Shown one piece after another: positions 7,780-17,149 of a stretch of DNA of 64,000 nt (position 1 is the first letter of the stretch; the number at the start of each line of letters is the position of its first letter). The notes under the pieces are model-generated. The model ran no database searches. It was given only the letters and a program-made list of their open reading frames with translations, and had not been told where the DNA came from. Source of the DNA: Luteimonas abyssi. GTDB lineage: Bacteria; Pseudomonadota; Gammaproteobacteria; Xanthomonadales; Xanthomonadaceae. Position numbers and translations under genes: made by a program. The stretch spans positions 2,121,101-2,185,100 of the forward strand of contig NZ_KQ759763.1 of the NCBI RefSeq assembly GCF_001482195.1. Direction: 5' to 3'.

Positions 7780-10605
7780 ATGTCCGTTCATGATTCGAAA
7801 CGATCCGCGCTGTATGTCGCCCTGTTCGCCGCGCTCGTCACGCCATGTTCATTCGCGCTCGCCCAGAGCAGCGACTCCGACGAGGCGCGTACACTCGACC
7901 GGGTGACGGTGACCGGCTCGCTGATCCCGCGCACCGAGATCGAGACCGCGACGCCGGTGACGGTGATCTCCGCCGAGTCGATCCAGGCGCGCGGTTTCCA
8001 GAGCGTGTCGGACGTGCTGCAGCAGTCCACCTTCGCCACCGGCGGCTTCCAGGGCGGGCAGACCTCCGCCTCATTCACCCAGGGTGCCGAAGCCGCCGGC
8101 ATGTTCGGCCTCGATCCCGGTTACACCAAGTACCTGATCAACGGCCGGCCGATGAGCAACTATCCGGCGCTGTACAACGGCTCGGACGTCTTCAACAACA
8201 TCAGCGGCATCCCGGTGTCGCTGGTCGAGCGCATCGAGATCCTGCCGGGCGGCCAGTCGTCGCTCTACGGCTCCGATGCCATCGCCGGCGTGGTCAACGT
8301 GATCCTGAAAAAGGACTTGGACGCGGCCGAGATGAGCGTGCGCGGCGGCTGGTTCACCGAAGGCGGCGGCAGCAGCTTCCGCTTCACCTTCGCCGACACC
8401 TTCTCCGGCGCGGACGGGCGATTCAACTCGCTGTTCGGCATCCAGCTCGACCAGCGCAATCCGATCTGGGGCTACCAGCGCGACCTGACCCGGCAGTACA
8501 ACGTTGACGGCTACACGGACGCCTTCGCCAGCCGCGATTTCGTCGTGCTCGACGCACTGAACAACACCTACCTCTTCACCGATCCGAACAACTGCGCCAA
8601 CACCACCGGCCAGTTCGGCGGCTCGACGTCGCTGTGGGACCGTCCGGGGTTCGGGCAGTACTGCGGCTCGTTCATCTCGCCCGGCTATCGCACTCTGCGC
8701 AACGGCAAGGAAGGCGGACAGCTGTACTCGTACTCGACCTTCGACTTCACGCCCACCACCCAGGGCTACGTGGAGATCATGGGCAACTACGAGGAGGTCG
8801 AGTACGCCACCGGCTCCAGCTACACCTGGTGGGGCACCGGGGTGAAATGGGGCGCCTACTACGACCCGAACCTCGAGCGGCTGGTCAACCTGCAGCGCAG
8901 CTTCGCGCCCGAGGACATCGGCGGCGCGGGTTACCAGGACATCATGAACACCGACCGCAACAAGGCCTACACGCTGACCATCGGCCTCAACGGCCAGATC
9001 GGCGACTGGGACTACGACGTCTACGCGAGCCGCAACGAGTACAGGCTCACCGAGCGCAACTGGGTGCGCTGGGCCGACCCGATCAACGACTACTTCGAGC
9101 GCACCGTGCTCGGGCCGCAGCTGGGCGTGGACCCGATCTACGACTTCTACCCGATCTTCTCGCCGGACTACGCCGCGTTCTACTCGCCGATGTCGCCGAC
9201 GGACTTCGCCAGCTTCACCGGCTTCCTCAACACCGAGTCGCGGACGTGGGCCAACCTGGCACGCGCGCAGGCGACCAACACCGCGCTGTTCTCGCTGCCG
9301 GGCGGCGAAGCCGGCCTGGCCCTGGCGGTGGAGGCCGGCAACGAAGGCTGGGACTACAGCCCCGACGAGCGCATGCTCGCCGACCCCGACACCTTGGAAT
9401 CCGCAGTGTGGGGCCAGACCTCGGTCAACGGCGCCGGGCGCCGCTCGCGCTACGCGTTGACCAGCGAGCTGCGACTGCCGCTGTTCGATCCCCTCACGGT
9501 GACGCTGTCGGGCCGCTACGATGCGTTCGACGTCGCCGGCAACACCGTCGACAGCCCGACCTACAGCATCGGCCTCGAGTACCGCCCGGTCGAATCGCTG
9601 CTGCTGCGCGGCAAGTACGGCACCGCCTTCCGCGCGCCGTCGCTGGCCGACACCTTCCAGGGCCTGAGCGGCTTCTACTCGCGCAACACCGATTTCTATC
9701 GCTGCTCGCTGGAAGGCTACGACCCGGTCGACACCGACGGTTGCACTTGGGACAGTACGCAGTTCTTCGGCCAGCAGTCGGGTAACACCGAACTCGAGGC
9801 CATCGAGGCGGACGTGTGGAGCGCCGGCGTGGTGTTCGCGCCCTCGGCCAACCTCTCGATCGCGGTGGACTACTACAACTGGGACATCACCAACGAGGTC
9901 GACCAGCTCAGCGCACGCCAGCTGCTGCTGACCGAGTACGTGTGCCGGACCGGCCAGCCGGGCAGCGTGACCACCAGCTGCGAGAACGCCCTCGAGTGGG
10001 TGCAACGCAGCGCCAACGGCGAGCTGGTGTCGGTCTACACGCCGAAGGTCAACATCGCGCAGCAGAAGCTGGAGGCGATGACGGTCTCGGCGAACTACCT
10101 GCTCGACATCGGCGCCGCCGGCAGTCTCGCCTTCGCCGCCAACTACACGAACCGGCTGTCGCACGAGATCACGCCGTCCCCGGGCGACGAGGCGATCGAC
10201 CTGCTCCGCGATCCGTACTACATGTGGATCTACGACACCTACGCCAAGACCCGCACCGATGCCTCGGTGGCCTGGAGCCTGGGCGACTGGACGACGACCG
10301 TCTACGCCAACCGGCAGGGCTCCACGCCGAACTACCTGGCCTACAACTCGATGAGCTGGGACTACGAGCATCCGTCCGGCGAGCGCGCTGGCCGCTGGGG
10401 TTCGTACACCACCTACAACATCAGCGCGACCTGGCGCGCACTGGACAACCTGACGTTCTCGGCGATGGTCAACAACGCCTTCAACAAGATGCCCGACAAC
10501 CAGGCGCGCAACCACCCGGGCACCACCACCACGCCCTACAACAACTACTTCTACGACGTCTTCGGCCGCGCCGTGTACCTGGAGGCCAAGTACCAGTTCA
10601 ACTGA
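7780..10605 (+). CDS. TonB-dependent outer-membrane receptor
   Basis: Outer-membrane active transporter of 941 residues driven by TonB-ExbBD. A signal peptide (hydrophobic core ALYVALFAALVTPCSFALA) is followed by a plug domain: TPVTVISAESIQARGF, SDVLQQ, INGRPMSNYP, LVERIEILPGGQSSLYGSDAIAGVVNVILKK. The remainder is a beta-barrel rich in alternating aromatic and polar residues, including LLLRGKYGTAFRAPSLADTF and a C-terminal strand ending VYLEAKYQFN. The substrate is not evident. ATG at 7780 has an AAGGGG ribosome site. It interrupts the usual mrp/metG neighbourhood with the DUF2147 gene downstream. Stand-alone: no adjacent catabolic or siderophore genes. Confidence 0.95.
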   Translation: MSVHDSKRSALYVALFAALVTPCSFALAQSSDSDEARTLDRVTVTGSLIPRTEIETATPVTVISAESIQARGFQSVSDVLQQSTFATGGFQGGQTSASFTQGAEAAGMFGLDPGYTKYLINGRPMSNYPALYNGSDVFNNISGIPVSLVERIEILPGGQSSLYGSDAIAGVVNVILKKDLDAAEMSVRGGWFTEGGGSSFRFTFADTFSGADGRFNSLFGIQLDQRNPIWGYQRDLTRQYNVDGYTDAFASRDFVVLDALNNTYLFTDPNNCANTTGQFGGSTSLWDRPGFGQYCGSFISPGYRTLRNGKEGGQLYSYSTFDFTPTTQGYVEIMGNYEEVEYATGSSYTWWGTGVKWGAYYDPNLERLVNLQRSFAPEDIGGAGYQDIMNTDRNKAYTLTIGLNGQIGDWDYDVYASRNEYRLTERNWVRWADPINDYFERTVLGPQLGVDPIYDFYPIFSPDYAAFYSPMSPTDFASFTGFLNTESRTWANLARAQATNTALFSLPGGEAGLALAVEAGNEGWDYSPDERMLADPDTLESAVWGQTSVNGAGRRSRYALTSELRLPLFDPLTVTLSGRYDAFDVAGNTVDSPTYSIGLEYRPVESLLLRGKYGTAFRAPSLADTFQGLSGFYSRNTDFYRCSLEGYDPVDTDGCTWDSTQFFGQQSGNTELEAIEADVWSAGVVFAPSANLSIAVDYYNWDITNEVDQLSARQLLLTEYVCRTGQPGSVTTSCENALEWVQRSANGELVSVYTPKVNIAQQKLEAMTVSANYLLDIGAAGSLAFAANYTNRLSHEITPSPGDEAIDLLRDPYYMWIYDTYAKTRTDASVAWSLGDWTTTVYANRQGSTPNYLAYNSMSWDYEHPSGERAGRWGSYTTYNISATWRALDNLTFSAMVNNAFNKMPDNQARNHPGTTTTPYNNYFYDVFGRAVYLEAKYQFN

Positions 10606-10625
10606 CCCGGACGATCCGGTCCTCC

Positions 10626-10653
10626 GACGCCCCACCCCGACGGGTGGGGCGTC
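10626..10653 (+). terminator. Hairpin after TonB receptor gene
   Basis: Perfect 12-bp inverted repeat (GACGCCCCACCC at 10626-10637, GGGTGGGGCGTC at 10642-10653) with a 4-base loop, 20 bp after the receptor stop. No good T-run follows, so termination strength is uncertain. Confidence 0.6.
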
Positions 10654-10783
10654 TGCGTTGCGGTCCCCGAAAAATGCCGGTGCCCGGCCTGAATGGCGGC
10701 GCCGGCGACGGCGCCCGATGCACGACTTCCGCCGCCGTCCGGTCCGCGCTATGTTGCGCACACAAAATGGGAGGAACCACCGA

Positions 10784-11215
10784 ATGCGCAGCTTTCTTTT
10801 CGCTCTCTGTATCGCCCTGGCGGCACCGTCGCTCGCGCTCGCCCAGTCCGACCCCACCGGCCGCTGGAAGACCATCGACGACGAGACCGGCCAGGCGAAG
10901 TCCATCGTCGAGATCCGGCGGCTCGACAACGGCACGCTGTCGGGCACGGTGGTCGAGATCCTGCAATCCGACCGCGGGCCGAACCCCACCTGCGATCGCT
11001 GCAGCGGTGCGAACAAGGACAAGCCGATCCAGGGCATGACCATCCTGTGGGGGCTACGCTCCGACGGCGACAACAGTTGGGCCGGCGGTACCATCCTCGA
11101 CCCCGCCAAGGGCAAGACCTACCGCTCGAAGGCCCAGCTGATCGACGACAACCGGTTGGGCGTCTCCGGCTGCGTGGCGTTCATCTGCCGCGAACAGGTC
11201 TGGCAGCGGGAGTGA
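10784..11215 (+). CDS. DUF2147 family secreted protein
   Basis: Exported protein of 143 residues: signal peptide MRSFLFALCIALAAPSLALAQ then DPTGRWKTIDDETGQAKSIVEI, GTLSGTVVEIL, CDRCSG, KPIQGMTILWGLR, WAGGTILDPAKGKTYRSKAQL and a C-terminal cysteine pair in GVSGCVAFICREQVW. These are the DUF2147 family segments (a lipocalin-like periplasmic family of unknown function). Start ATG 10784 is supported by GGGAGGA just upstream and by the signal peptide. It follows the TonB receptor, but a strong hairpin separates them, so cotranscription is not certain. Confidence 0.85.
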   Translation: MRSFLFALCIALAAPSLALAQSDPTGRWKTIDDETGQAKSIVEIRRLDNGTLSGTVVEILQSDRGPNPTCDRCSGANKDKPIQGMTILWGLRSDGDNSWAGGTILDPAKGKTYRSKAQLIDDNRLGVSGCVAFICREQVWQRE

Positions 11216-11419
11216 TCCCGTCGCCCACCGTGCGCCCGGACGACGGGGCGCACGGCGGGCGCGATGCGCAACCTGCGAGACCGGTCACCCCGACGGCTCG
11301 ATCCACGGATCGGGCCGTCGCGCGTTTCGGCCTGAAGGTTCTGCCGGCCGCCTCGGACCGTCCAGGGCGCATGCGATAATCCGCGACCGTTCCGCCCGAT
11401 CAGAAAGTCGATCCAGCCC

Positions 11420-13513
11420 ATGACCCGCACCGCGCTCGTCACCACCGCCCTGCCCTACGCCAATGGCCCGCTGCATCTGGGCCACCTGGTCGGCTACATC
11501 CAGGCCGACATCTGGGTGCGCGCGCGGCGCATGGCCGGCGACACGACGCGGTTCGTCTGCGCCGACGACACCCACGGCACGCCGATCATGCTCGCCGCAG
11601 AGAAGGCGGGAGTGACGCCGGAGGCGTTCATCGCCGGCATCCAGGCAGGCCACGAGCGCGATTTCGCGGCGTTCGGCGTCGCCTTCGATCATTACGATTC
11701 CACCAACTCGCAGGCCAACCGGGTCCTGACCGAACGCTTCTACGCCCGCCTGGACGCCGCCGGCCATATCAGCCGGCGCTCGGTGGCGCAGTTCTACGAT
11801 CCGGACAAGGGCATGTTTCTGCCCGACCGCTACGTCAAGGGGATCTGCCCCAACTGCGGCACGCCCGATCAGTACGGCGACAACTGCGAAGCTTGCGGCG
11901 CCACCTACGCGCCGACCGATCTGAAGGAGCCGCGCTCGGTGATTTCCGGCGCGACGCCGGAGCTGCGCGATTCGGAGCATTTCTTCTTCGAAGTCGGGCA
12001 CTTCGACGGGTTCCTGCGCGACTGGCTGGCCGGCGATGTCGCCCTGCCCGGGGTCAAGGCCAAACTGAAGGAATGGCTGGACGCCGAGGGCGGCCTGCGC
12101 GCCTGGGACATCTCACGCGATGCGCCTTACTTCGGCTTCGAGATTCCCGGCCATCCGGGCAAGTATTTCTACGTATGGCTGGACGCGCCGATCGGCTACC
12201 TGTCCAGTTTCCAGACCCTGTGCGCACGTACGGGAGACGATTTCGAGGCCTGGCTGTCGCCGGACAGCGAGGTCGAGCTGCACCACTTCCTGGGCAAGGA
12301 CATCGTCAACTTCCACGGCCTGTTCTGGCCCGCCGTACTGCATGGCGCCGGCCAGCGCGCGCCCACCCGGCTGCACGTCAACGGCTACCTGACGGTGGAC
12401 GGCGCGAAGATGTCGAAGTCCCGCGGCACCTTCGTGATGGCGCGAACCTATCTCGACGTCGGCCTGGATCCCGAGGCGGTGCGTTACTACTTCGCCGCCA
12501 AGTCGTCCGGCGGTGTCGACGATCTCGACCTCAACCTCGGCGACTTCGTCGCGCGGGTGAACTCGGACATCGTCGGCAAGTTCGTCAACCTGGCCAGCCG
12601 CTGCGCGGGTTTCATCGGCAAGCGCTTCGATGGTCGTCTGGCCGATGCGCTCCCGGATCCGGAACAGTACGCACGCTTCGTCGCCGCGCTGGCGTCGGTC
12701 CGTGCCGCCTACGAGCGCAACGATCCGGCCGCCGCGATTCGCCAGACCATGGCGCTGGCCGACGACGCCAACCGCTACATCGACGAGCGCAAGCCGTGGG
12801 TGATCGCGAAGGTGTCCGTCGAAAGCGGGGACCGCGCCGACGCCGAATTGCAGGCGGTGTGCACCCAGGGCCTGAACCTGTTCCGCGTGCTCGCCGCCGC
12901 GCTGCGCCCGATCCTGCCACGTACCACCGGCCAGGCCGAGGCCTTTCTGGCCGCGCCGCTGGACGGCTGGGACGCGCTCGCCACGCCGCTGCTCGCACAC
13001 ACGATCCAGACCTACGTGCCCCTGTTCACCCGTATCGACCCGAAGCTGATCGACGCCATGACCGACGCATCCAAGGACACTCTCGCCCCCGCACAGCCCG
13101 CAGCCGCGGCCAAGCCTGCACCCGCATCCGCCCCGGCGGCGGTACCTGCGCCCAAGGACGTTGCCGCACAGGAGACGCCAGCGACGATCGGCATCGACGA
13201 CTTCGCCAAGCTCGATCTGCGCATCGGCAAGGTCGTCGCCTGCGCATTCGTGGAAGGCTCGGACAAGCTGCTGCGCTTCGAACTGGACGCAGGCGATCTC
13301 GGCACCCGGCAGATCTTCTCCGGCATCCGTGCCAGCTACGGCGACCCCAGCGCGCTGGTCGGCCGCAACGTGGTGTTCATCGCCAACCTGGCCCCGCGCA
13401 AGATGCGCTTCGGCCTGAGCGAGGGAATGATCCTGTCGGCCGGTTTCGACGCCGGTGCGCTGGCGCTGCTGGCGGCCGACGACGGCGCCGCACCCGGCAT
13501 GCCGGTACGTTGA
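11420..13513 (+). CDS. metG: Methionyl-tRNA synthetase
   Basis: Class I aminoacyl-tRNA synthetase charging tRNA-Met, 697 residues, cytoplasmic. HIGH motif is HLGH at residues 19-22 and KMSKS lies at about 331-335. A zinc knuckle with four cysteines (CPNCG and CEACG, about residues 143-161) marks the long MetG1 type. An Ala/Pro-rich linker at about 555-585 leads to the C-terminal tRNA-binding OB domain (about 587-697: FAKLDLRIGKVVACAFVEGSDKLLRF, SGIRASYG, ANLAPRKMRFGLSEGMILSA) that dimerises the enzyme. Followed 13 bp later by a small membrane protein gene. Confidence 0.98.
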   Translation: MTRTALVTTALPYANGPLHLGHLVGYIQADIWVRARRMAGDTTRFVCADDTHGTPIMLAAEKAGVTPEAFIAGIQAGHERDFAAFGVAFDHYDSTNSQANRVLTERFYARLDAAGHISRRSVAQFYDPDKGMFLPDRYVKGICPNCGTPDQYGDNCEACGATYAPTDLKEPRSVISGATPELRDSEHFFFEVGHFDGFLRDWLAGDVALPGVKAKLKEWLDAEGGLRAWDISRDAPYFGFEIPGHPGKYFYVWLDAPIGYLSSFQTLCARTGDDFEAWLSPDSEVELHHFLGKDIVNFHGLFWPAVLHGAGQRAPTRLHVNGYLTVDGAKMSKSRGTFVMARTYLDVGLDPEAVRYYFAAKSSGGVDDLDLNLGDFVARVNSDIVGKFVNLASRCAGFIGKRFDGRLADALPDPEQYARFVAALASVRAAYERNDPAAAIRQTMALADDANRYIDERKPWVIAKVSVESGDRADAELQAVCTQGLNLFRVLAAALRPILPRTTGQAEAFLAAPLDGWDALATPLLAHTIQTYVPLFTRIDPKLIDAMTDASKDTLAPAQPAAAAKPAPASAPAAVPAPKDVAAQETPATIGIDDFAKLDLRIGKVVACAFVEGSDKLLRFELDAGDLGTRQIFSGIRASYGDPSALVGRNVVFIANLAPRKMRFGLSEGMILSAGFDAGALALLAADDGAAPGMPVR

Positions 13514-13526
13514 CCCGGGCCGACCG

Positions 13527-13823
13527 ATGAGTATCTGGGGATTGATCGCCGGAGTGTTCGCGCAATGCACGCTGGCCGGCATCCAGGGGATGCTGGGCAT
13601 CTTCGCCATCGCGAGTATCGTCGACCGACGTACGCTCAACGCCGTCGAGCAGGCGGTGCTTCCGCATTGCTTCTGGCTGCTGCCGGCGGTGCCGCTGGCC
13701 GTCGCCGGCCTGCTTGTGGTCGCCTGGTTCGTGCGCCCGGGCCTGCTGTCCTACTGGTGGCATGCGTTGCCGCTGCTCACGTCCGGTCTGTTCCTGGTGT
13801 ACGCGATGGTGAAGATGGACTAG
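13527..13823 (+). CDS. Small inner-membrane protein of unknown function
   Basis: I do not recognise this 98-residue product. It has three or four hydrophobic segments (about 4-30, 45-68, 75-95) with a short charged stretch DRRTLNAVEQ between the first two, so it is probably an inner-membrane protein. ATG at 13527 lies 13 bp after the metG stop, and the gene ends 9 bp before a HAD hydrolase gene, suggesting the three are cotranscribed. The codon pattern is like that of its neighbours, with no sign of transfer. Confidence 0.75.
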   Translation: MSIWGLIAGVFAQCTLAGIQGMLGIFAIASIVDRRTLNAVEQAVLPHCFWLLPAVPLAVAGLLVVAWFVRPGLLSYWWHALPLLTSGLFLVYAMVKMD

Positions 13824-13832
13824 GCCGACCGC

Positions 13833-14423
13833 ATGCAGATCGCCCTGTTCGACTTCGACCATACGATCACCACCTGCGACACCTACGCCCGCTTCCTGCG
13901 CCGTGTCGCGACGCCGGACCAACTGGCGCGTGCGCGCTGGGCGGTCGGGCCCTGGCTGCTGGGTTACCGCGCGGGCATGATCTCGGCGGCGGGCATCCGC
14001 GCGCGCGTGACCCGCTTCGCGTTCACCGGTCGCGACGCGTCCGAGATCGCCGCACACGGCGACGCCTACGCCCGCGACGTGCTGCCCGGCCTGCTGCGGC
14101 CGGAGGTCATGCGTCGGATCGAGTGGCACCGCGCGCGCGAGCACACACTGGTCCTGGTGTCGGGTTCGTTGGACCTCTATCTGGCGCCCTGGAGCCGGGC
14201 CCACGGCATGGAGCTGATCTGCAATCGTCTCGAGCAGGCCGACGGCCGCCTGACCGGCCGCTATGCAGGCGGAGATCGCGGACCGCACAAGGCGCGCGAG
14301 ATCGCGGCGCGCTTCGACATCGCCCGTTTCGAACGCATCCACGCCTACGGCGACAGCCGCGAGGACCGCTCGATGCTGGCGCTCGCGCACGAGCGCTGGT
14401 ATCGCGGGAAGCGGATCGCCTGA
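13833..14423 (+). CDS. HAD-IB family phosphatase
   Basis: Haloacid dehalogenase-type hydrolase of 196 residues, phosphoserine-phosphatase-like subgroup (HAD-IB), acting on a small phosphomonoester; the substrate is not evident. Motif I is FDFDHTIT with nucleophile Asp7 and acid Asp9, motif II is the serine in LVLVSGSLD, motif III the lysine in [12 protein letters not shown], and motif IV the acidic pair in [12 protein letters not shown] helical cap lies between motifs I and II. Cytoplasmic, no signal peptide. Third gene of the metG run. Confidence 0.9.
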   Translation: MQIALFDFDHTITTCDTYARFLRRVATPDQLARARWAVGPWLLGYRAGMISAAGIRARVTRFAFTGRDASEIAAHGDAYARDVLPGLLRPEVMRRIEWHRAREHTLVLVSGSLDLYLAPWSRAHGMELICNRLEQADGRLTGRYAGGDRGPHKAREIAARFDIARFERIHAYGDSREDRSMLALAHERWYRGKRIA

Positions 14424-14571
14424 ACCGCACCGACCGGGCGCCAGGCTCGGCTCGTCGTCCAGCCTCCCGCCGGATCCGGCATGGCCGGCGCTCGCCCGAC
14501 ACGTCGCCCGACAGGTCCTGCGAGGTGGTGAACCGACCGCCGCACGGCATCGATCCGTGCAGGAGGCCATA

Positions 14572-15036
14572 ATGTCCACGATCCCGCCGCCGCGACACGG
14601 CCCTGGCCCTCCGTTTCCGATGAACGCCCCCCTGCCATCGCTCGTCGAGCGCCTCGACCGCCTCCTGCCGCAGACCCAATGCGGCCAGTGCGGCTACGAC
14701 GGCTGTCGTCCGTACGCGGATGCGATGGCGCGCGGCGAGGCCGGCGTGGATCACTGCCCGCCCGGCGGGGATGCCGGCGCACGTGCCTTGGCCCGGCTGC
14801 TGCAGGTTCCGGCTCGGCCCTACGACAGGCGCCGTGGCCAGCACAAGGCGCCGCAGGTCGCGGTGATCGTCGAGGCCGACTGCATCGGCTGCACCAAATG
14901 CATCAAGGCCTGCCCGGTCGATGCCATCGTCGGCGGCGCCAAGCGGATGCACGTCGTGCTGGAGCCGCTGTGCACCGGTTGCGAGCTCTGCGTACCCGCC
15001 TGCCCGGTCGACTGCATCGCCCTGCTGGACGTGTAG
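14572..15036 (+). CDS. RnfB-like ferredoxin (stand-alone electron transport complex subunit B)
   Basis: Iron-sulfur protein of 154 residues. An Fe-S motif CGQCGYDGC (as in RnfB) is followed by two 4Fe-4S ferredoxin clusters, [16 protein letters not shown] and [15 protein letters not shown]. In the Rnf/Rsx complex subunit B has an N-terminal membrane helix; here the N-terminus is a Pro-rich [14 protein letters not shown] stretch without a helix, and no rnfA, C, D, G or E is in view, so a soluble electron carrier is likely. AGGAGG at 14561-14566 supports the ATG at 14572 rather than the internal ATG at 14620. Confidence 0.87.
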   Translation: MSTIPPPRHGPGPPFPMNAPLPSLVERLDRLLPQTQCGQCGYDGCRPYADAMARGEAGVDHCPPGGDAGARALARLLQVPARPYDRRRGQHKAPQVAVIVEADCIGCTKCIKACPVDAIVGGAKRMHVVLEPLCTGCELCVPACPVDCIALLDV

Positions 15037-15156
15037 ATACCGCTTCAGGCGTGCGCGACATCCATCGCGGTCGCGCACGCTGGTCGACCGCTCGAGCAGC
15101 GCCGCAGGAGCGCCGCCCGGGTGACCGCCCGCCTCGGCGCCCCGCGAAGACGCCGC

Positions 15157-16155
15157 TTACGGCGTGGACGGCTCGACAGCGGTCACGCGCTCGACCTCGA
15201 AACCCCGCTGCTGCAGCTTGTGGACCACGCCGTCCTCGCCGAGCAGGTGCAACGCGCCGACGGCGACCAGGCTGTCGCCCGGCTGCTCGAACAGGCCTTC
15301 GATCTTCGGCAGCCAGGCGTCGTTGCGGGCGACGTTGATGCGGTGGTAGAGCGCCGGATACTCCATGCGCATGCGCACCGCCATCTCGTTCCACAGCAGG
15401 CGTTCGTCACCGGTGCGCCAGGCATCGTGCAACTTGTCCAGCTCCTGCGCGCCTGCTTCGCCAGTGGTGTCGAGCGCTTCGCGCAGGAACTGCAATTGCT
15501 CCGGCCGATGCATGCCGGCCAGGAAAGCAATCTGCTGATCGCCGGTCTCGAGGCCCTGGGTCGCCTTCCCCGCCTCGCCCGCACGCTTCGACAGGTGCGC
15601 GTCCAGGCCCAGCGACGGGTCGAGGCCATGGGCGGTCATTTCCACCAGGGTCACGGTCAGGGCGACGAACCAGGGCTCGAACATCTGCACGGCCTGGGCG
15701 TTGAGCCCCATGGGCTGCAGAGTCGCCGCATTGGCGGTCAGCCAGGCCTCCAGCGCTTGCGCGGTCTCCGGCGGCAGTTCGCTCGCCAATTGGGTGCCGT
15801 CCGTGCGCATGCCGGCCTGGGCCATGCGGAAGCCGAGCGCCGGCGATGCCAGTTCCTCCGGCGGCAGCTCGAAGACCACGCGCTGCGCGGCATCGAACGC
15901 GGCATCCACCTCGGGCGCCAACGGATAGTCGTTGGGCCGCAGCAGATGGAACGTGCCGAGCAGATAGACCGACGTGTCCCCACGCGAGGCACGCCACAGC
16001 AACGGAACCGGAGGTGCCGTCGCGGGCACGGACGCGTCGGCGGGCACCGATGCCGGTTCGACGGTGGCGGCCTGGCGCTCGGCGAGAACGCCTCCCGCAG
16101 CGAGCAACAGGCCGGCGGCCACGCAAAGCGATACGAGCGGAGTCTTCAAGGGCAT
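15157..16155 (-). CDS. TraB/GumN family secreted protein
   Basis: Exported protein of 332 residues belonging to the TraB/GumN (Tiki-like) family, some of whose members are metalloproteases. After a signal peptide (VSLCVAAGLLLAAGGVLA) and an Ala/Pro-rich linker, it shows SRGDTSVYLLGTFHLLRPNDYPL with the GTFH histidine, FELPPEEL, RNDAWLPKIEGLF and GALHLLGEDGVVHKLQQRGF at the C-terminus. These GxxH motifs are the proposed metal-binding residues. It is last in a minus-strand run from nnr, 46 bp downstream of the DUF1684 lipoprotein gene. Confidence 0.9.
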   Translation of the reverse strand: MPLKTPLVSLCVAAGLLLAAGGVLAERQAATVEPASVPADASVPATAPPVPLLWRASRGDTSVYLLGTFHLLRPNDYPLAPEVDAAFDAAQRVVFELPPEELASPALGFRMAQAGMRTDGTQLASELPPETAQALEAWLTANAATLQPMGLNAQAVQMFEPWFVALTVTLVEMTAHGLDPSLGLDAHLSKRAGEAGKATQGLETGDQQIAFLAGMHRPEQLQFLREALDTTGEAGAQELDKLHDAWRTGDERLLWNEMAVRMRMEYPALYHRINVARNDAWLPKIEGLFEQPGDSLVAVGALHLLGEDGVVHKLQQRGFEVERVTAVEPSTP

Positions 16156-16201
16156 GGCGCGTCCTTACGTTGGGAATTTCATGGTGAAACGGGCCGCCGT
16201 C

Positions 16202-17149
16202 TCAGAGAGCGACCCCAGGGTAGGCCTGTTCTCCGGCATCGATCGCGAGCCCCAGGCGATTGTCCAGCGGAGGCAAGGGACAGGTCGCGTGACGGGAATA
16301 GGCGCAGGGCGGGTTGTAGGCGCGATTGAAGTCCAGCACCAGATCGCCGTCGGGGCCGGGCGTGGGCAGATCCAGGTAGCGCCCGGCACCGTAGCTGCCA
16401 TGGCCGCTGGTGCCATCGGCGAACATCAGCATCAGATGGCCATCGCCCGCGTCGACCGCTTCCAGCTCCCAGGTCCGGCCCTCGCGCTCGAAGGCCAGCC
16501 GCCCCGGATTCGCCATCATCTGAAGATGCCCCTGGATGTCGACGATCTCCAGCGCACGCGCCTCGGGATGGGCGATGAAGCGCGCGGGCAGCCGCCACGT
16601 CGGCGCGGCGGGCCAGAAGCGCAAGCCCGCGAACCGGAGACGGGCCGGTGCGTCGAGATGGCGCACGCGCAACGCACGCCGGTCGCCACGCTCGATCAGG
16701 CTCAATCGGCCACGCCCGTCGTCGAAGCCGAGCACCGTCGGTCCGGGCGTCCGATCGGAATGCATGCGCACGCGTCCACGCAACGGGTTCCCGTCGAGCG
16801 TGACCGCGACACCGGGTTCGGGCGTGAACGTCACGCCCTGCGCGTCCTGCTGGACCAGGCCGAGCCGCGGCGGACCGATGCCGAGGTCGAGCCCGACACG
16901 GTCGCCGTTGCCCAGATGATGCGCCCTGAGCTCCAGCCAGTGCAGCCCGGCCAGCGTGGTCCAGCCATCGTCGGCCAACAGGGCGCGCTCGCGCTCCAGG
17001 CGCCACACATGCTCGCCCCGCACGTACGCGGCGGCATCGAGATCGGGCGCGGCGGGCGCGGCCGCTTCGCGCTGGCAACCCGGCAGGAACGCGATCAGCG
17101 CGACCAGCCACATCAGCCCCCGCCAACTGCGCATTCCCTGCCCGTCCAT
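16202..17149 (-). CDS. DUF1684 family lipoprotein
   Basis: Protein of 315 residues matching DUF1684: HVWRLERERALLADDGWTTLAGLHWLE near the start, ARLRFAGLRFWPAAPTWRLPARF, and the ending FADGTSGHGSYGAGRYL, DFNRAYNPPCAYSRHATCPLPPLDNRL. A lipoprotein signal with lipobox-like LPGC is seen in MRSWRGLMWLVALIAFLPGC. ATG at 17149 overlaps the mutL stop as TGATG, arguing for coupling; ATG 17134 would also keep the signal. The function of the family is not established. It lies between mutL and the TraB-like gene. Confidence 0.88.
   Translation of the reverse strand: MDGQGMRSWRGLMWLVALIAFLPGCQREAAAPAAPDLDAAAYVRGEHVWRLERERALLADDGWTTLAGLHWLELRAHHLGNGDRVGLDLGIGPPRLGLVQQDAQGVTFTPEPGVAVTLDGNPLRGRVRMHSDRTPGPTVLGFDDGRGRLSLIERGDRRALRVRHLDAPARLRFAGLRFWPAAPTWRLPARFIAHPEARALEIVDIQGHLQMMANPGRLAFEREGRTWELEAVDAGDGHLMLMFADGTSGHGSYGAGRYLDLPTPGPDGDLVLDFNRAYNPPCAYSRHATCPLPPLDNRLGLAIDAGEQAYPGVAL

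Noticed and set aside
8071..11115. A 1014-residue open frame on the minus strand
   Set aside because: Antisense shadow of the TonB receptor gene in GC-rich DNA; no family motif and Arg/Val-rich translation.
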